Source of the DNA: Deltaproteobacteria bacterium
Lineage (GTDB): Bacteria > Desulfobacterota > Desulfuromonadia > Desulfuromonadales > Geothermobacteraceae
Assembly (NCBI GenBank): GCA_003695205.1
Contig: RFIO01000088.1
Location: 1 to 5,125, forward strand
Length of the DNA stretch: 5,125 nt
Direction: 5' to 3'
Shown here piece by piece: positions 1 to 5,125 of this stretch (the stretch's first letter is position 1; the number at the start of each line of letters is the position of its first letter). Made by a program: the position numbers and the translations under genes. The notes beneath the pieces are model-generated. The model did not search any database. It was not told where the DNA came from and saw only the letters and a program-made list of their open reading frames with translations.

Positions 1-743
1 ATTTTGACGAAGATGCGGGAATTGTGGGCGTAGTAGGTCTTGTAGCCGTAGCCGTGGTCGATCACCACCAGCTTGCCGTAGCCCGGGGCGGTGCCGGACT
101 CGGTCACGATGCCGTCGGCGGTGGCGTAGACGGGAGTGCCGGTCCGCGCGGCGATATCAAGGCCTTCGTGCATCTTGCGCTTGCCGGTGAACGGCGATTT
201 GCGCATGCCGAAGGTGGAGGTCAGCCAGCCCTGAACCGGCCAGCCGGTCGGCCTGGCCGCAAGCAGCGACCGCTGGTCGTTGAGGGTCGCCTGGATCTCC
301 TCCTGCCCAAGCCGCTGCAACTCAATCTGCCGGCGTACCTGGTCGATACGGGCCTGCAAATCGGAACCATCGGTGTTGAAGTCGGTTTCCGGCGGGCCGC
401 CTATACCGGTGAGGGACTCGCCCCCCTTGTCCCTGTCCCCGACCAGGCTCTCGACCTGAGCATGGTTCTGGGCCAGAAGCACCAGGTCGCGGTCGATGGC
501 CTCCAGTTCGCCGGCGAGACGGGCAAGTTCGATACGCTGCTCAACATTTTCCTGGCGCAGACGGGCCAGTTCGTCCCCATCGATGCCACGCTGGACAAAT
601 CCGAACGCGAGCAGTCCGACAGCGAAGACGGCTGTCAAAGCCAGAGCGACGCCGGCTCGAACCATCCAGCGGCTCAGGACGAAACGGCGCACACGCCGGG
701 AATCCTCGGGGAGGAGAAGTATGGTCAGATGCCTGTCCTTCAA
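1..743 (-). CDS. M23-family membrane-anchored peptidoglycan endopeptidase (partial, C-terminus beyond left edge)
   Basis: Seen: reading the minus strand from a TTG at 743 gives 247 open codons to the left edge. A basic cytoplasmic N-terminus (about residues 1-28, Arg-rich) is followed by one hydrophobic membrane segment (about 30-50). A charged, Leu/Gln/Glu-rich coiled-coil-like stretch follows (about 57-100 and 128-162), then an M23 (LytM/peptidase_M23) domain from about 165. The domain shows the zinc ligands H192 and D196 in HEGLD, the TPVYATADG strand, and the YYAH histidine H240. The second zinc motif (HxH) would lie just past the edge. Known: M23 enzymes are zinc metallopeptidases that cut peptidoglycan cross-links or interpeptides. 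The membrane anchor and coiled coil suggest a periplasm-facing cell-shape or division role. Start choice: AGGAGG lies 4 nt upstream of the TTG, slightly close. The next in-frame ATG (665) has no ribosome site and would remove the basic N-terminus. Activity cannot be settled without the missing end. Confidence 0.9.
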   Translation of the reverse strand, partial: MKDRHLTILLLPEDSRRVRRFVLSRWMVRAGVALALTAVFAVGLLAFGFVQRGIDGDELARLRQENVEQRIELARLAGELEAIDRDLVLLAQNHAQVESLVGDRDKGGESLTGIGGPPETDFNTDGSDLQARIDQVRRQIELQRLGQEEIQATLNDQRSLLAARPTGWPVQGWLTSTFGMRKSPFTGKRKMHEGLDIAARTGTPVYATADGIVTESGTAPGYGKLVVIDHGYGYKTYYAHNSRIFVK

Positions 744-747
744 AAGC

Positions 748-753
748 CCTCCT
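748..753 (-). promoter_or_regulatory. Ribosome binding site of the M23 peptidase gene
   Basis: A perfect AGGAGG on the minus strand lies 4 nt before TTG at 743-741. It is the only strong Shine-Dalgarno match near the 5' end of this frame and decides the TTG start. The spacing is a little shorter than the usual 5-9 nt. Confidence 0.7.
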
Positions 754-805
754 GGCGGGCAAAGCAACGGCCCGGGAAGCAACGGGGCCACCTCGCAGCA
801 GTGCA

Positions 806-835
806 TTGATACCGGCTGAGGTCAACTTTTGTCAA
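806..835 (-). promoter_or_regulatory. Candidate sigma-70 promoter of the M23 peptidase gene
   Basis: On the minus strand a perfect -35 TTGACA (835-830) is followed after 18 nt by TATCAA (811-806), a 4 of 6 match to the -10 consensus. Transcription would start near position 799, giving a leader of about 55 nt. The upstream side is AT-rich with repeated A-tracts, which could act as an UP-like or bend element. This would let the peptidase be transcribed independently of the upstream nadK-recN-acetyltransferase group. It is inferred from consensus matching only. Confidence 0.5.
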
Positions 836-851
836 GTTTTCCGACAATTTT
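821..851 (-). repeat. Three tandem A-tract repeats, period 10-11 bp
   Basis: Read on the minus strand, AAAATTGTCGG, AAAACTTGAC and AAAAGTTGAC follow one another directly, with periods of 11 and 10 nt (one DNA turn). The middle and last copies differ at one base; the first is more diverged. They overlap the -35 box of the M23 peptidase promoter. They may bend DNA or form a direct-repeat operator, or they may be chance in a short AT-rich gap. Confidence 0.5.
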
Positions 852-870
852 CGTCCTCCGCCGCCACCAC

Positions 871-1320
871 TCACAGGTCGATGGCGACTGCTGTTTCGTC
901 ACACTCGGGAAACTTCGAACACTTGACGCAGTCGCGCCAGATCTTCTGCGGCAGCTCGGCCTTGTCGATCTCGAAAAACCCGAGTTTCTCGAAGAAGGCT
1001 GGCTTGTAGGTCAGGGCGAAAATACGCCCGATACCAAGTTGCCGCCCCTCCTCGAGACAGGCCTGGACAAGTCGACGGCCAATCCCCCGCCCTTCGGCCC
1101 GGGTCGAAACCGCCAGCGACCGGACTTCGGCGAGATTCTCCCAGAAGATCTGCAGCCGCACGGTGCCGACAACCTCGCCATCAAGGTCGAAGACATAAAA
1201 ACTTCGAATATATTCGTAGACTTCGGCCAGTGATGCCGAAAGCATGATCCCTTCGCCGGCGTAGTGGTTGAGCAGGGCGTGAATCGCCTGGGCATCGCTT
1301 ATGCGGGCCTTGCGTACCAT
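871..1320 (-). CDS. GNAT N-acetyltransferase, short ArgA-like (possible N-acetylglutamate synthase)
   Basis: Seen: 149 residues, one GNAT domain over the whole protein. The N-terminal RKARISDAQAIHALL helix is followed by central beta strands (about 41-58) and the EVRSLAV strand (65-71). The acetyl-CoA pyrophosphate loop EGRGIG (76-81) comes next, then the TYKPAFFEKLGF segment (104-115). The tail WRDCVKCSKFPECDE holds Cys131, Cys134 and Cys140. Known: this arrangement and tail are typical of stand-alone ArgA-like acetyltransferases, some of which (the mycobacterial short ArgA) make N-acetylglutamate from acetyl-CoA and glutamate, the first step of arginine synthesis. Substrate here is inferred. 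The loop has Glu76 where many GNATs have Arg or Gln. Context: ATG at 1320 lies 2 nt after the recN stop, with GGAG 8 nt upstream inside recN, so the two are probably translationally coupled. Another amino-acid or amine acetyltransferase activity is possible. Confidence 0.9.
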   Translation of the reverse strand: MVRKARISDAQAIHALLNHYAGEGIMLSASLAEVYEYIRSFYVFDLDGEVVGTVRLQIFWENLAEVRSLAVSTRAEGRGIGRRLVQACLEEGRQLGIGRIFALTYKPAFFEKLGFFEIDKAELPQKIWRDCVKCSKFPECDETAVAIDL

Positions 1321-1322
1321 GA

Positions 1323-2993
1323 TTATTTCTCCGCGGCCACAGCCTCGATCATCTCGCGCGCGTGGTCGAGGGTCCGGTCGGTCACCTGGTCCCCCCCAAG
1401 CATGCGTGCCATCTCCCGTACCCGGGTATCGGCATTGAGCTCGACCATGGCGGTGAAGGTCCGGCCGGAATCGACCATCTTCTCAACCCGGAAATGGGTA
1501 TCGCCATAGGCCGCCACCTGGGGCAGATGGGTAATGCAAAGAACCTGCAAGCCCTGGGCCACTTTTTTGAGCTTGCGCCCGACGGCACTGGCCGCTTCCC
1601 CGCCGATGCCGGCATCGACCTCGTCAAAAATCAGGGTCGAAACTCCGTCGGCGCCCGGGGCGGCCTGCTTGATGGCCAGCATGATGCGTGACAGCTCCCC
1701 GCCCGAGGCAATCCAGGCCAGCGGGCGCAGTTCCTCGCCCGGATTGGTCGACAGGTAGAATTCGACCCGCTCCAGGCCGCGCGGTCCCGGCTCGTCGAGA
1801 GGAAAGAAATGGACCTCGAACCGGGCCGCCGGCATGGCCAGCTCGCCCAGATTGTCAACCACCGCGGCCGCCAGTGATTCGGCCGCCTGGTGACGTTTTT
1901 CCGACAGGGCCTCTCCGCGTGCGGCCAGAGACGCGCGCGCCTGCTCCAGTTCACCGGCCAGTTCCTCGCGCCGGGTATCGGCCTGTTCGAGCCGGGCCAG
2001 TTCCTTTTCGACCGAATCCAGGGTCTCGAGTATTCCCTCGACCGTCGGGGCGTACTTGCGCTTGAGCTGGCCGATGCGGGCCAGTCTCTCCTCGACGGCG
2101 TTCTGGCGGCCCGGCTCGAAATCGAGCTTGCCGCCGAAATCGCGCAGCTGCAGGGCGACATCCTCGAGACTGTACTGGCTGGCTTTCAGGGTTTCGGCAA
2201 GCTTCGCCATCAGGGGGTCGACCTCGACCAGGGCCTCGAGTTCACCGGCCAGCCGGCCAAGAATCTCACAGACCGCCCCCTTGCCGCCGTACAGGGACTC
2301 GTAACCGCCCGAGGTCGCCTGGGTCAGCTTCTCGCCGTATTTGAGCAGCTTGCGCTCCTGCTCCAGTTCCTCCTCTTCGCCGGCACGCAGCTGGGCGGCA
2401 CTGATTTCCCGTTGCTGGAACCGCAAGAAATCGAGCCGCTGCTGACGGTCGCGCTCTCCCTGCTCCAGGCCGGCCAGCTCTTCCTCAAGATCGCGAGCCC
2501 GGCGCCAGGCTTCGACATAGGCGGCGATCTCGTTTCGGCAACCGGCGTAGTGATCCAGAAAACTCAGGTGCGCTTCCGGCTTCTGCAGCAGCTGATGCTC
2601 ATGCTGGCCGTAGATATTGACCAGGCGCCGGGAGACATCCTGCAACTGTCCGAGCCGGGCAATGGAGCCGTTGATGAAGATCCGGTTGCGCCCTTCCCGG
2701 CTGATGACTCTTTTGACGGCCAGTTCCTCTCCGGATTCAAAGCCGCCATGCTCGAGCAGGCGCTGGATGTCACCACGGCCGGAAATGTCGAACAGGCCCT
2801 CAACCACCGCTTCGTCGGCGCCGGTGCGAACCACCTCGGGGCGGGCCCGGCCGCCCAGCAGCAGACCGACGGCATCGATGATGATCGACTTGCCGGCGCC
2901 GGTCTCCCCGGTCAGGATATTGAACCCCGGCTTGAGACTGACCTCCAGCCGCTCGATGATAGCGAAATTTCGAATAACCAGTTCTGTCAGCAT
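1323..2993 (-). CDS. recN: DNA repair protein RecN
   Basis: Seen: 556 residues, close to the 553 of the E. coli protein. The N-terminal ATPase half opens with ELVIRNFAIIE, then Walker A GETGAGKS (29-36) and the Q-loop region YGQHEHQ (128-134). A long charged Glu/Arg/Leu-rich coiled-coil region spans about 155-390, interrupted in the middle. The C-terminal ATPase half has the ABC signature SGGELS (430-435), Walker B TLIFDE (453-458), the D-loop VDAGIGG (459-465) and the switch histidine in ITHLPQ (His489). Known: RecN is an SMC-like cytoplasmic ATPase that gathers broken DNA ends and sister chromatids during RecA-dependent double-strand-break repair. All ATP-site motifs are intact. Start: ATG at 2993 gives the standard family N-terminus; its ribosome site is weak (AAGG, 7 nt upstream). 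It sits 32 nt after nadK in what looks like one transcript. I saw no SOS box in that gap. Confidence 0.98.
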   Translation of the reverse strand: MLTELVIRNFAIIERLEVSLKPGFNILTGETGAGKSIIIDAVGLLLGGRARPEVVRTGADEAVVEGLFDISGRGDIQRLLEHGGFESGEELAVKRVISREGRNRIFINGSIARLGQLQDVSRRLVNIYGQHEHQLLQKPEAHLSFLDHYAGCRNEIAAYVEAWRRARDLEEELAGLEQGERDRQQRLDFLRFQQREISAAQLRAGEEEELEQERKLLKYGEKLTQATSGGYESLYGGKGAVCEILGRLAGELEALVEVDPLMAKLAETLKASQYSLEDVALQLRDFGGKLDFEPGRQNAVEERLARIGQLKRKYAPTVEGILETLDSVEKELARLEQADTRREELAGELEQARASLAARGEALSEKRHQAAESLAAAVVDNLGELAMPAARFEVHFFPLDEPGPRGLERVEFYLSTNPGEELRPLAWIASGGELSRIMLAIKQAAPGADGVSTLIFDEVDAGIGGEAASAVGRKLKKVAQGLQVLCITHLPQVAAYGDTHFRVEKMVDSGRTFTAMVELNADTRVREMARMLGGDQVTDRTLDHAREMIEAVAAEK

Positions 2994-3025
2994 GGCATTG
3001 CCTTTTCGCCTGATCCGGGTTGCCC

Positions 3026-3880
3026 TCAGCGCTCCCCCCAGAGGAGCTTGGTACGCAGGATTTCGAAATAATCCCGCTTCGGACTTTTCACCAGCAGGGC
3101 GACGCAGCTCGAGCGCCGTACTTCCACGACGTCTCCCCCCTCAAGTGGCATGCCGACCTGGCCGTCGGCTGTCAGCATCACTTCCTCGTCCTGGAACCGG
3201 ACCTGGACCCGGATGACATCCTCGTCTGAAACGATGATCGGACGGTTGGTGAGCATGTGGGGGCAAATGGGGGCGATGGCAAGACAGTGCAGCCCCGGAT
3301 AGATGATCGGCCCGCCCGCCGCCAGGTTGTAGGCGGTCGTGCCGGTCGGGGTGGCGATGATCAGGCCGTCTCCCCGAAAGGTGGTCAGGTAGTCGCCGTT
3401 GACGCTCGCCTCCATATCGATGATGCGTGCAAGAGCCCCCTTGTTGATGACGACATCATTCAGGGTACGGAAACGCCCAACCACCCTGTCTTCGCGGGAA
3501 ACCACGGTATCGAGCATCATCCTGGTCGACACGCTGAAATTGCCGGCCAGAACCTGTTCGAGAGTATCGAAGGTCTCGTCACGGGCGATTTCAGTCAGGA
3601 AGCCGAGTCGACCGAGATTGACGCCAAGGATGGGAACCTTCAGTTCGCCGATCAGACGCGCGACCGAAATCAGCGTCCCGTCGCCGCCAAGAACGATGAT
3701 CAGGTCGACCAGCGGCGGGATGGCGCCGGGTGGGTAGCCTTGGCCGGCATCCAGGGCCGCGGCCAGAACATCCTCGCAGAAAACCTCGCAGCCACGGTCC
3801 AGCAGAAAGGTCCGCACCTCTCCGGCAAGAGCGGCGGCGTCGTCGTTGTTGTGCTTGGCGTAAATCCCGATCCGTTTCAA
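3026..3880 (-). CDS. nadK: NAD kinase
   Basis: Seen: 284 residues from a TTG start. The N-terminus KRIGIYAKHN is a Rossmann-like first strand. The hallmark GGDGT lies at 65-69 after the LIIVL strand, the LND substrate loop at 140-142, and the glycine-rich second motif GDGLIIATPTGTTAYNLAAGGP at about 170-191 (Thr181 where Ser is more usual). The C-terminus ends in SPKRDYFEILRTKLLWGER-like family sequence. Known: NadK phosphorylates NAD with ATP (or polyphosphate in some) to make NADP, in the cytoplasm, and sets the NADPH pool. Start choice: GGAGGT lies 6 nt before the TTG at 3880, ideal spacing. An in-frame ATG at 3934 would add 18 residues that do not resemble the family and falls between the predicted promoter boxes. 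It is the first gene of the nadK-recN-acetyltransferase group and is transcribed away from rarA. Confidence 0.97.
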   Translation of the reverse strand: MKRIGIYAKHNNDDAAALAGEVRTFLLDRGCEVFCEDVLAAALDAGQGYPPGAIPPLVDLIIVLGGDGTLISVARLIGELKVPILGVNLGRLGFLTEIARDETFDTLEQVLAGNFSVSTRMMLDTVVSREDRVVGRFRTLNDVVINKGALARIIDMEASVNGDYLTTFRGDGLIIATPTGTTAYNLAAGGPIIYPGLHCLAIAPICPHMLTNRPIIVSDEDVIRVQVRFQDEEVMLTADGQVGMPLEGGDVVEVRRSSCVALLVKSPKRDYFEILRTKLLWGER

Positions 3881-3886
3881 GCGACC

Positions 3887-3892
3887 ACCTCC
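3887..3892 (-). promoter_or_regulatory. Ribosome binding site fixing the TTG start of nadK
   Basis: GGAGGT on the minus strand lies 6 nt ahead of TTG (3880-3878). This is near-optimal strength and spacing, and it sets the start 18 codons downstream of the longest possible ATG frame. Confidence 0.85.
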
Positions 3893-3914
3893 AGGCTTGG
3901 TCAACCGCATCAGG

Positions 3915-3943
3915 AATGTAGCAGATAGCGGCATACGCGTCTA
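3915..3943 (-). promoter_or_regulatory. Candidate promoter of the nadK-recN-acetyltransferase operon
   Basis: On the minus strand TAGACG (3943-3938, 4 of 6 to the -35 consensus) and TACATT (3920-3915, 4 of 6 to the -10 consensus) are separated by exactly 17 nt. TGC directly before TACATT makes an extended -10. Transcription would begin near 3908, giving a leader of about 28 nt that just includes the GGAGGT site. Consensus-based inference. Confidence 0.5.
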
Positions 3944-3967
3944 TCTTTTACCTGCTTTTTCAGCCGG

Positions 3968-3996
3968 TTGCCGCATCGGCTCCCCTGTGCTACTGT
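3968..3996 (+). promoter_or_regulatory. Candidate promoter of rarA
   Basis: TTGCCG (3968-3973, 4 of 6) and TACTGT (3991-3996, 3 of 6) are 17 nt apart, and TGC before the second box forms an extended -10. The predicted start near 4003 gives a leader of about 58 nt. It is back to back with the nadK promoter, the two -35 boxes being about 24 nt apart. The -10 match is weak, so this is tentative. Confidence 0.4.
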
Positions 3997-3999
3997 CCG

Positions 4000-4015
4000 G
4001 GTACGGCCTGATACC
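4000..4015. promoter_or_regulatory. Short inverted repeat at the predicted rarA transcription start
   Basis: GGTA and TACC are exact reverse complements separated by 8 nt. With a one-base bulge the arms extend to CCGGGTA and TACCGG (3997-4017). It overlaps the predicted start point of rarA, where a repressor could act. It is too short to be a terminator and has no U-tract. It could be chance. Confidence 0.3.
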
Positions 4016-4044
4016 GGAACCATCTTGCCGGGCACAAAGCAGAC

Positions 4045-4049
4045 AGGAG
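4045..4049 (+). promoter_or_regulatory. Ribosome binding site of rarA
   Basis: AGGAG lies 11 nt before the ATG at 4061, a longer gap than usual. No better-placed in-frame start exists nearby: the in-frame codon just before the ATG is CTG. The ATG also gives the standard short family N-terminus. Confidence 0.6.
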
Positions 4050-4060
4050 TCAACCACCTG

Positions 4061-5125
4061 ATGGACCTCTTCACTCACAGCACCGGCGCCGACGCTCCGC
4101 TCGCTGAGCGCCTCAGGCCCCAGCGGATTGAAGACATCGTCGGCCAGCGGCACCTGCTGGGAGAGGGACGACTGCTGCGCCGGCTGATCGATCAGGACCA
4201 GCTTACCTCGGTCATCTTCTGGGGGCCGCCCGGAACCGGAAAGACCACCCTCGCCCAGGTCATCGCCAACGGCACCCAAAGCCGTTTCGTCTTCTTCTCA
4301 GCCGTGCTTGGCAGCATCAAGGAGGTCCGTGAGATTCTCGCCCGTGCCGCCGAGGAACGAGGTCACTACGGCCGCCGCACCCTGCTGTTCGTCGACGAGA
4401 TTCACCGGTTCAACAAGGCGCAGCAGGACGCCTTTCTGCCGGCGGTGGAAAAGGGTGACATCATCCTGATCGGCGCCACGACCGAGAACCCCAGCTTCGA
4501 GGTCAACGCCGCGCTCCTGTCCCGCTCCCGCGTCTTCGTCCTCGAACCTCTCGAACCGGACGACCTCAAAATTCTGATCCAGAGAGCCCTGGACGATCCG
4601 CGCGGGCTGGCGGACCGGAATCTGACGGTGGATCCGGATGCCCTCGATTTTCTCGCTGAAAAAGCTCACGGTGATGCCCGGGTCGCCCTCGGGGCCCTGG
4701 AATTGGCCGCCCCGGCCGCGGTCGAAGGACGGATCGACCTGGCACTGATGGAAGAGACCCTGCAGAGCAAGGCACTGCTCTACGACAAGGGGGGCGAGGA
4801 ACACTACAACGTCATCTCGGCCTTCATCAAGAGCATGCGCGGCTCCGACCCCGACGCCGCCCTCTACTGGCTGGCGCGCATGATCGAGGCCGGTGAGGAC
4901 CCGCTGTTCATCGCCCGACGCATGGTGATCTTCGCCTCCGAGGATGTCGGCAACGCCGATCCCCGGGCACTGCAGATCGCCCTGGCGGTGCAGCAGGCAG
5001 TCCACTTCGTCGGCCTGCCGGAAGCACGCATCAACCTGGCCCAGGGGGTGACCTACCTGGCTTCGGCGCCCAAGAGCAACGCCAGCTACATCGGCATCAA
5101 AAAGGCCCAGGCCGAAGTGCGCAGA
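4061..5125 (+). CDS. rarA: Replication-associated recombination protein RarA (MgsA), partial, C-terminus beyond right edge
   Basis: Seen: 355 codons open to the right edge. MDLF at the start is followed by PLAERLRPQRIEDIVGQ (13-29), the usual entry to this AAA+ family. Walker A GPPGTGKTT is at 55-63, the SAVLGSIKEVREI segment at 80-92, and Walker B LFVDEIHRFNK at 109-119. Sensor 1 GATTENPSF (138-146) and the arginine-finger region LLSRSRVF (152-159) follow. The C-terminal section has the family block YDKGGEEHYNVISAFIKSMRGSDPDAALYWLARM and FASEDVGNADP. Known: RarA (about 447 residues in E. coli; WRNIP1/Mgs1 in eukaryotes) is a clamp-loader-related ATPase acting at stalled replication forks and single-stranded DNA gaps with RecA and SSB. 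About 90 residues of the tetramerisation tail are off the window. No break or missing motif is seen. It diverges from nadK, and the shared gap may allow joint control. Confidence 0.97.
   Translation, partial: MDLFTHSTGADAPLAERLRPQRIEDIVGQRHLLGEGRLLRRLIDQDQLTSVIFWGPPGTGKTTLAQVIANGTQSRFVFFSAVLGSIKEVREILARAAEERGHYGRRTLLFVDEIHRFNKAQQDAFLPAVEKGDIILIGATTENPSFEVNAALLSRSRVFVLEPLEPDDLKILIQRALDDPRGLADRNLTVDPDALDFLAEKAHGDARVALGALELAAPAAVEGRIDLALMEETLQSKALLYDKGGEEHYNVISAFIKSMRGSDPDAALYWLARMIEAGEDPLFIARRMVIFASEDVGNADPRALQIALAVQQAVHFVGLPEARINLAQGVTYLASAPKSNASYIGIKKAQAEVRR

Noticed and set aside
24..809. Plus-strand open frame of 261 codons opposite the M23 peptidase
   Set aside because: It is the complement of a clear M23 domain, has no family resemblance and runs over the predicted promoter. 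GC-rich third positions of the real gene create the open antisense frame.
824..838. Hairpin AACTT-TTGTC-AAGTT as a terminator after the acetyltransferase gene
   Set aside because: The stem is only 5 bp and AT-rich, there is no proper U-tract in the minus-strand direction, and the bases are better explained by the A-tract repeats and -35 box.
1890..3071. Plus-strand open frame of 393 codons opposite recN and the end of nadK
   Set aside because: recN is unmistakable on the other strand with all ATPase motifs; the plus frame spans two genes and has no recognisable domain.
3257..3928. Plus-strand open frame of 223 codons opposite nadK
   Set aside because: Shadow of the NAD kinase gene; no domain, and it lacks a supporting ribosome site.
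4038..4055. LexA-type box on the minus strand near the rarA ribosome site, GGTTGACTCCTGTCT
   Set aside because: It matches the first part of the motif I recall for Geobacter LexA (GGTT-N2-C-N4-G-N3-ACC) but ends in GCT instead of ACC, so the second arm is missing.
4298..5005. Minus-strand open frames opposite rarA (this one and 3941-4279)
   Set aside because: Both lie over the RarA coding sequence or its leader and give low-complexity, domain-free products typical of antisense frames in GC-rich DNA.

Overview
The window is GC-rich (roughly 60-65% by eye) bacterial chromosome with dense housekeeping genes. It holds no mobile element, CRISPR array, tRNA or rRNA that I can see. The mix of genes suggests a Gram-negative bacterium of the Desulfuromonadales/Geobacter type (Desulfuromonadota). 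The pointers are the short ArgA-like acetyltransferase, the membrane-anchored M23 peptidase with its coiled-coil linker, and the protein signatures of NAD kinase and RecN. This placement is an inference from protein style, not a database match.

Layout, right to left on the minus strand: nadK (NAD kinase, 3026-3880), recN (DNA double-strand-break repair ATPase, 1323-2993) and a 149-residue GNAT acetyltransferase (871-1320) are tightly spaced. The gaps are 32 nt and 2 nt, and no terminator is visible between them, so they very probably form one operon. A 127-nt gap (744-870) follows and carries a plausible sigma-70 promoter overlapping three phased A-tract repeats. After it comes an M23-family peptidoglycan endopeptidase gene (743 down to the left edge), cut by the window before its last zinc-binding motif.

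On the plus strand, rarA (also called mgsA, a replication-associated recombination AAA+ ATPase) starts at 4061 and runs off the right edge. It diverges from nadK across 3881-4060. That gap holds two back-to-back candidate promoters, each with an extended -10 element, and a short dyad at the predicted rarA start point.

Functionally the window groups genome maintenance (RecN, RarA), NADP supply (NadK), a probable amino-acid N-acetyltransferase with a possible arginine-pathway role, and cell-wall remodelling (M23 peptidase). Two of the five genes (nadK and the M23 peptidase) appear to start with TTG; for nadK a default ATG choice would give a start 18 codons too long. I found no convincing undescribed system. 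The most useful points for follow-up are the start-site corrections, the two regulatory gaps, the cysteine-rich tail of the acetyltransferase, and what lies just left of the window.
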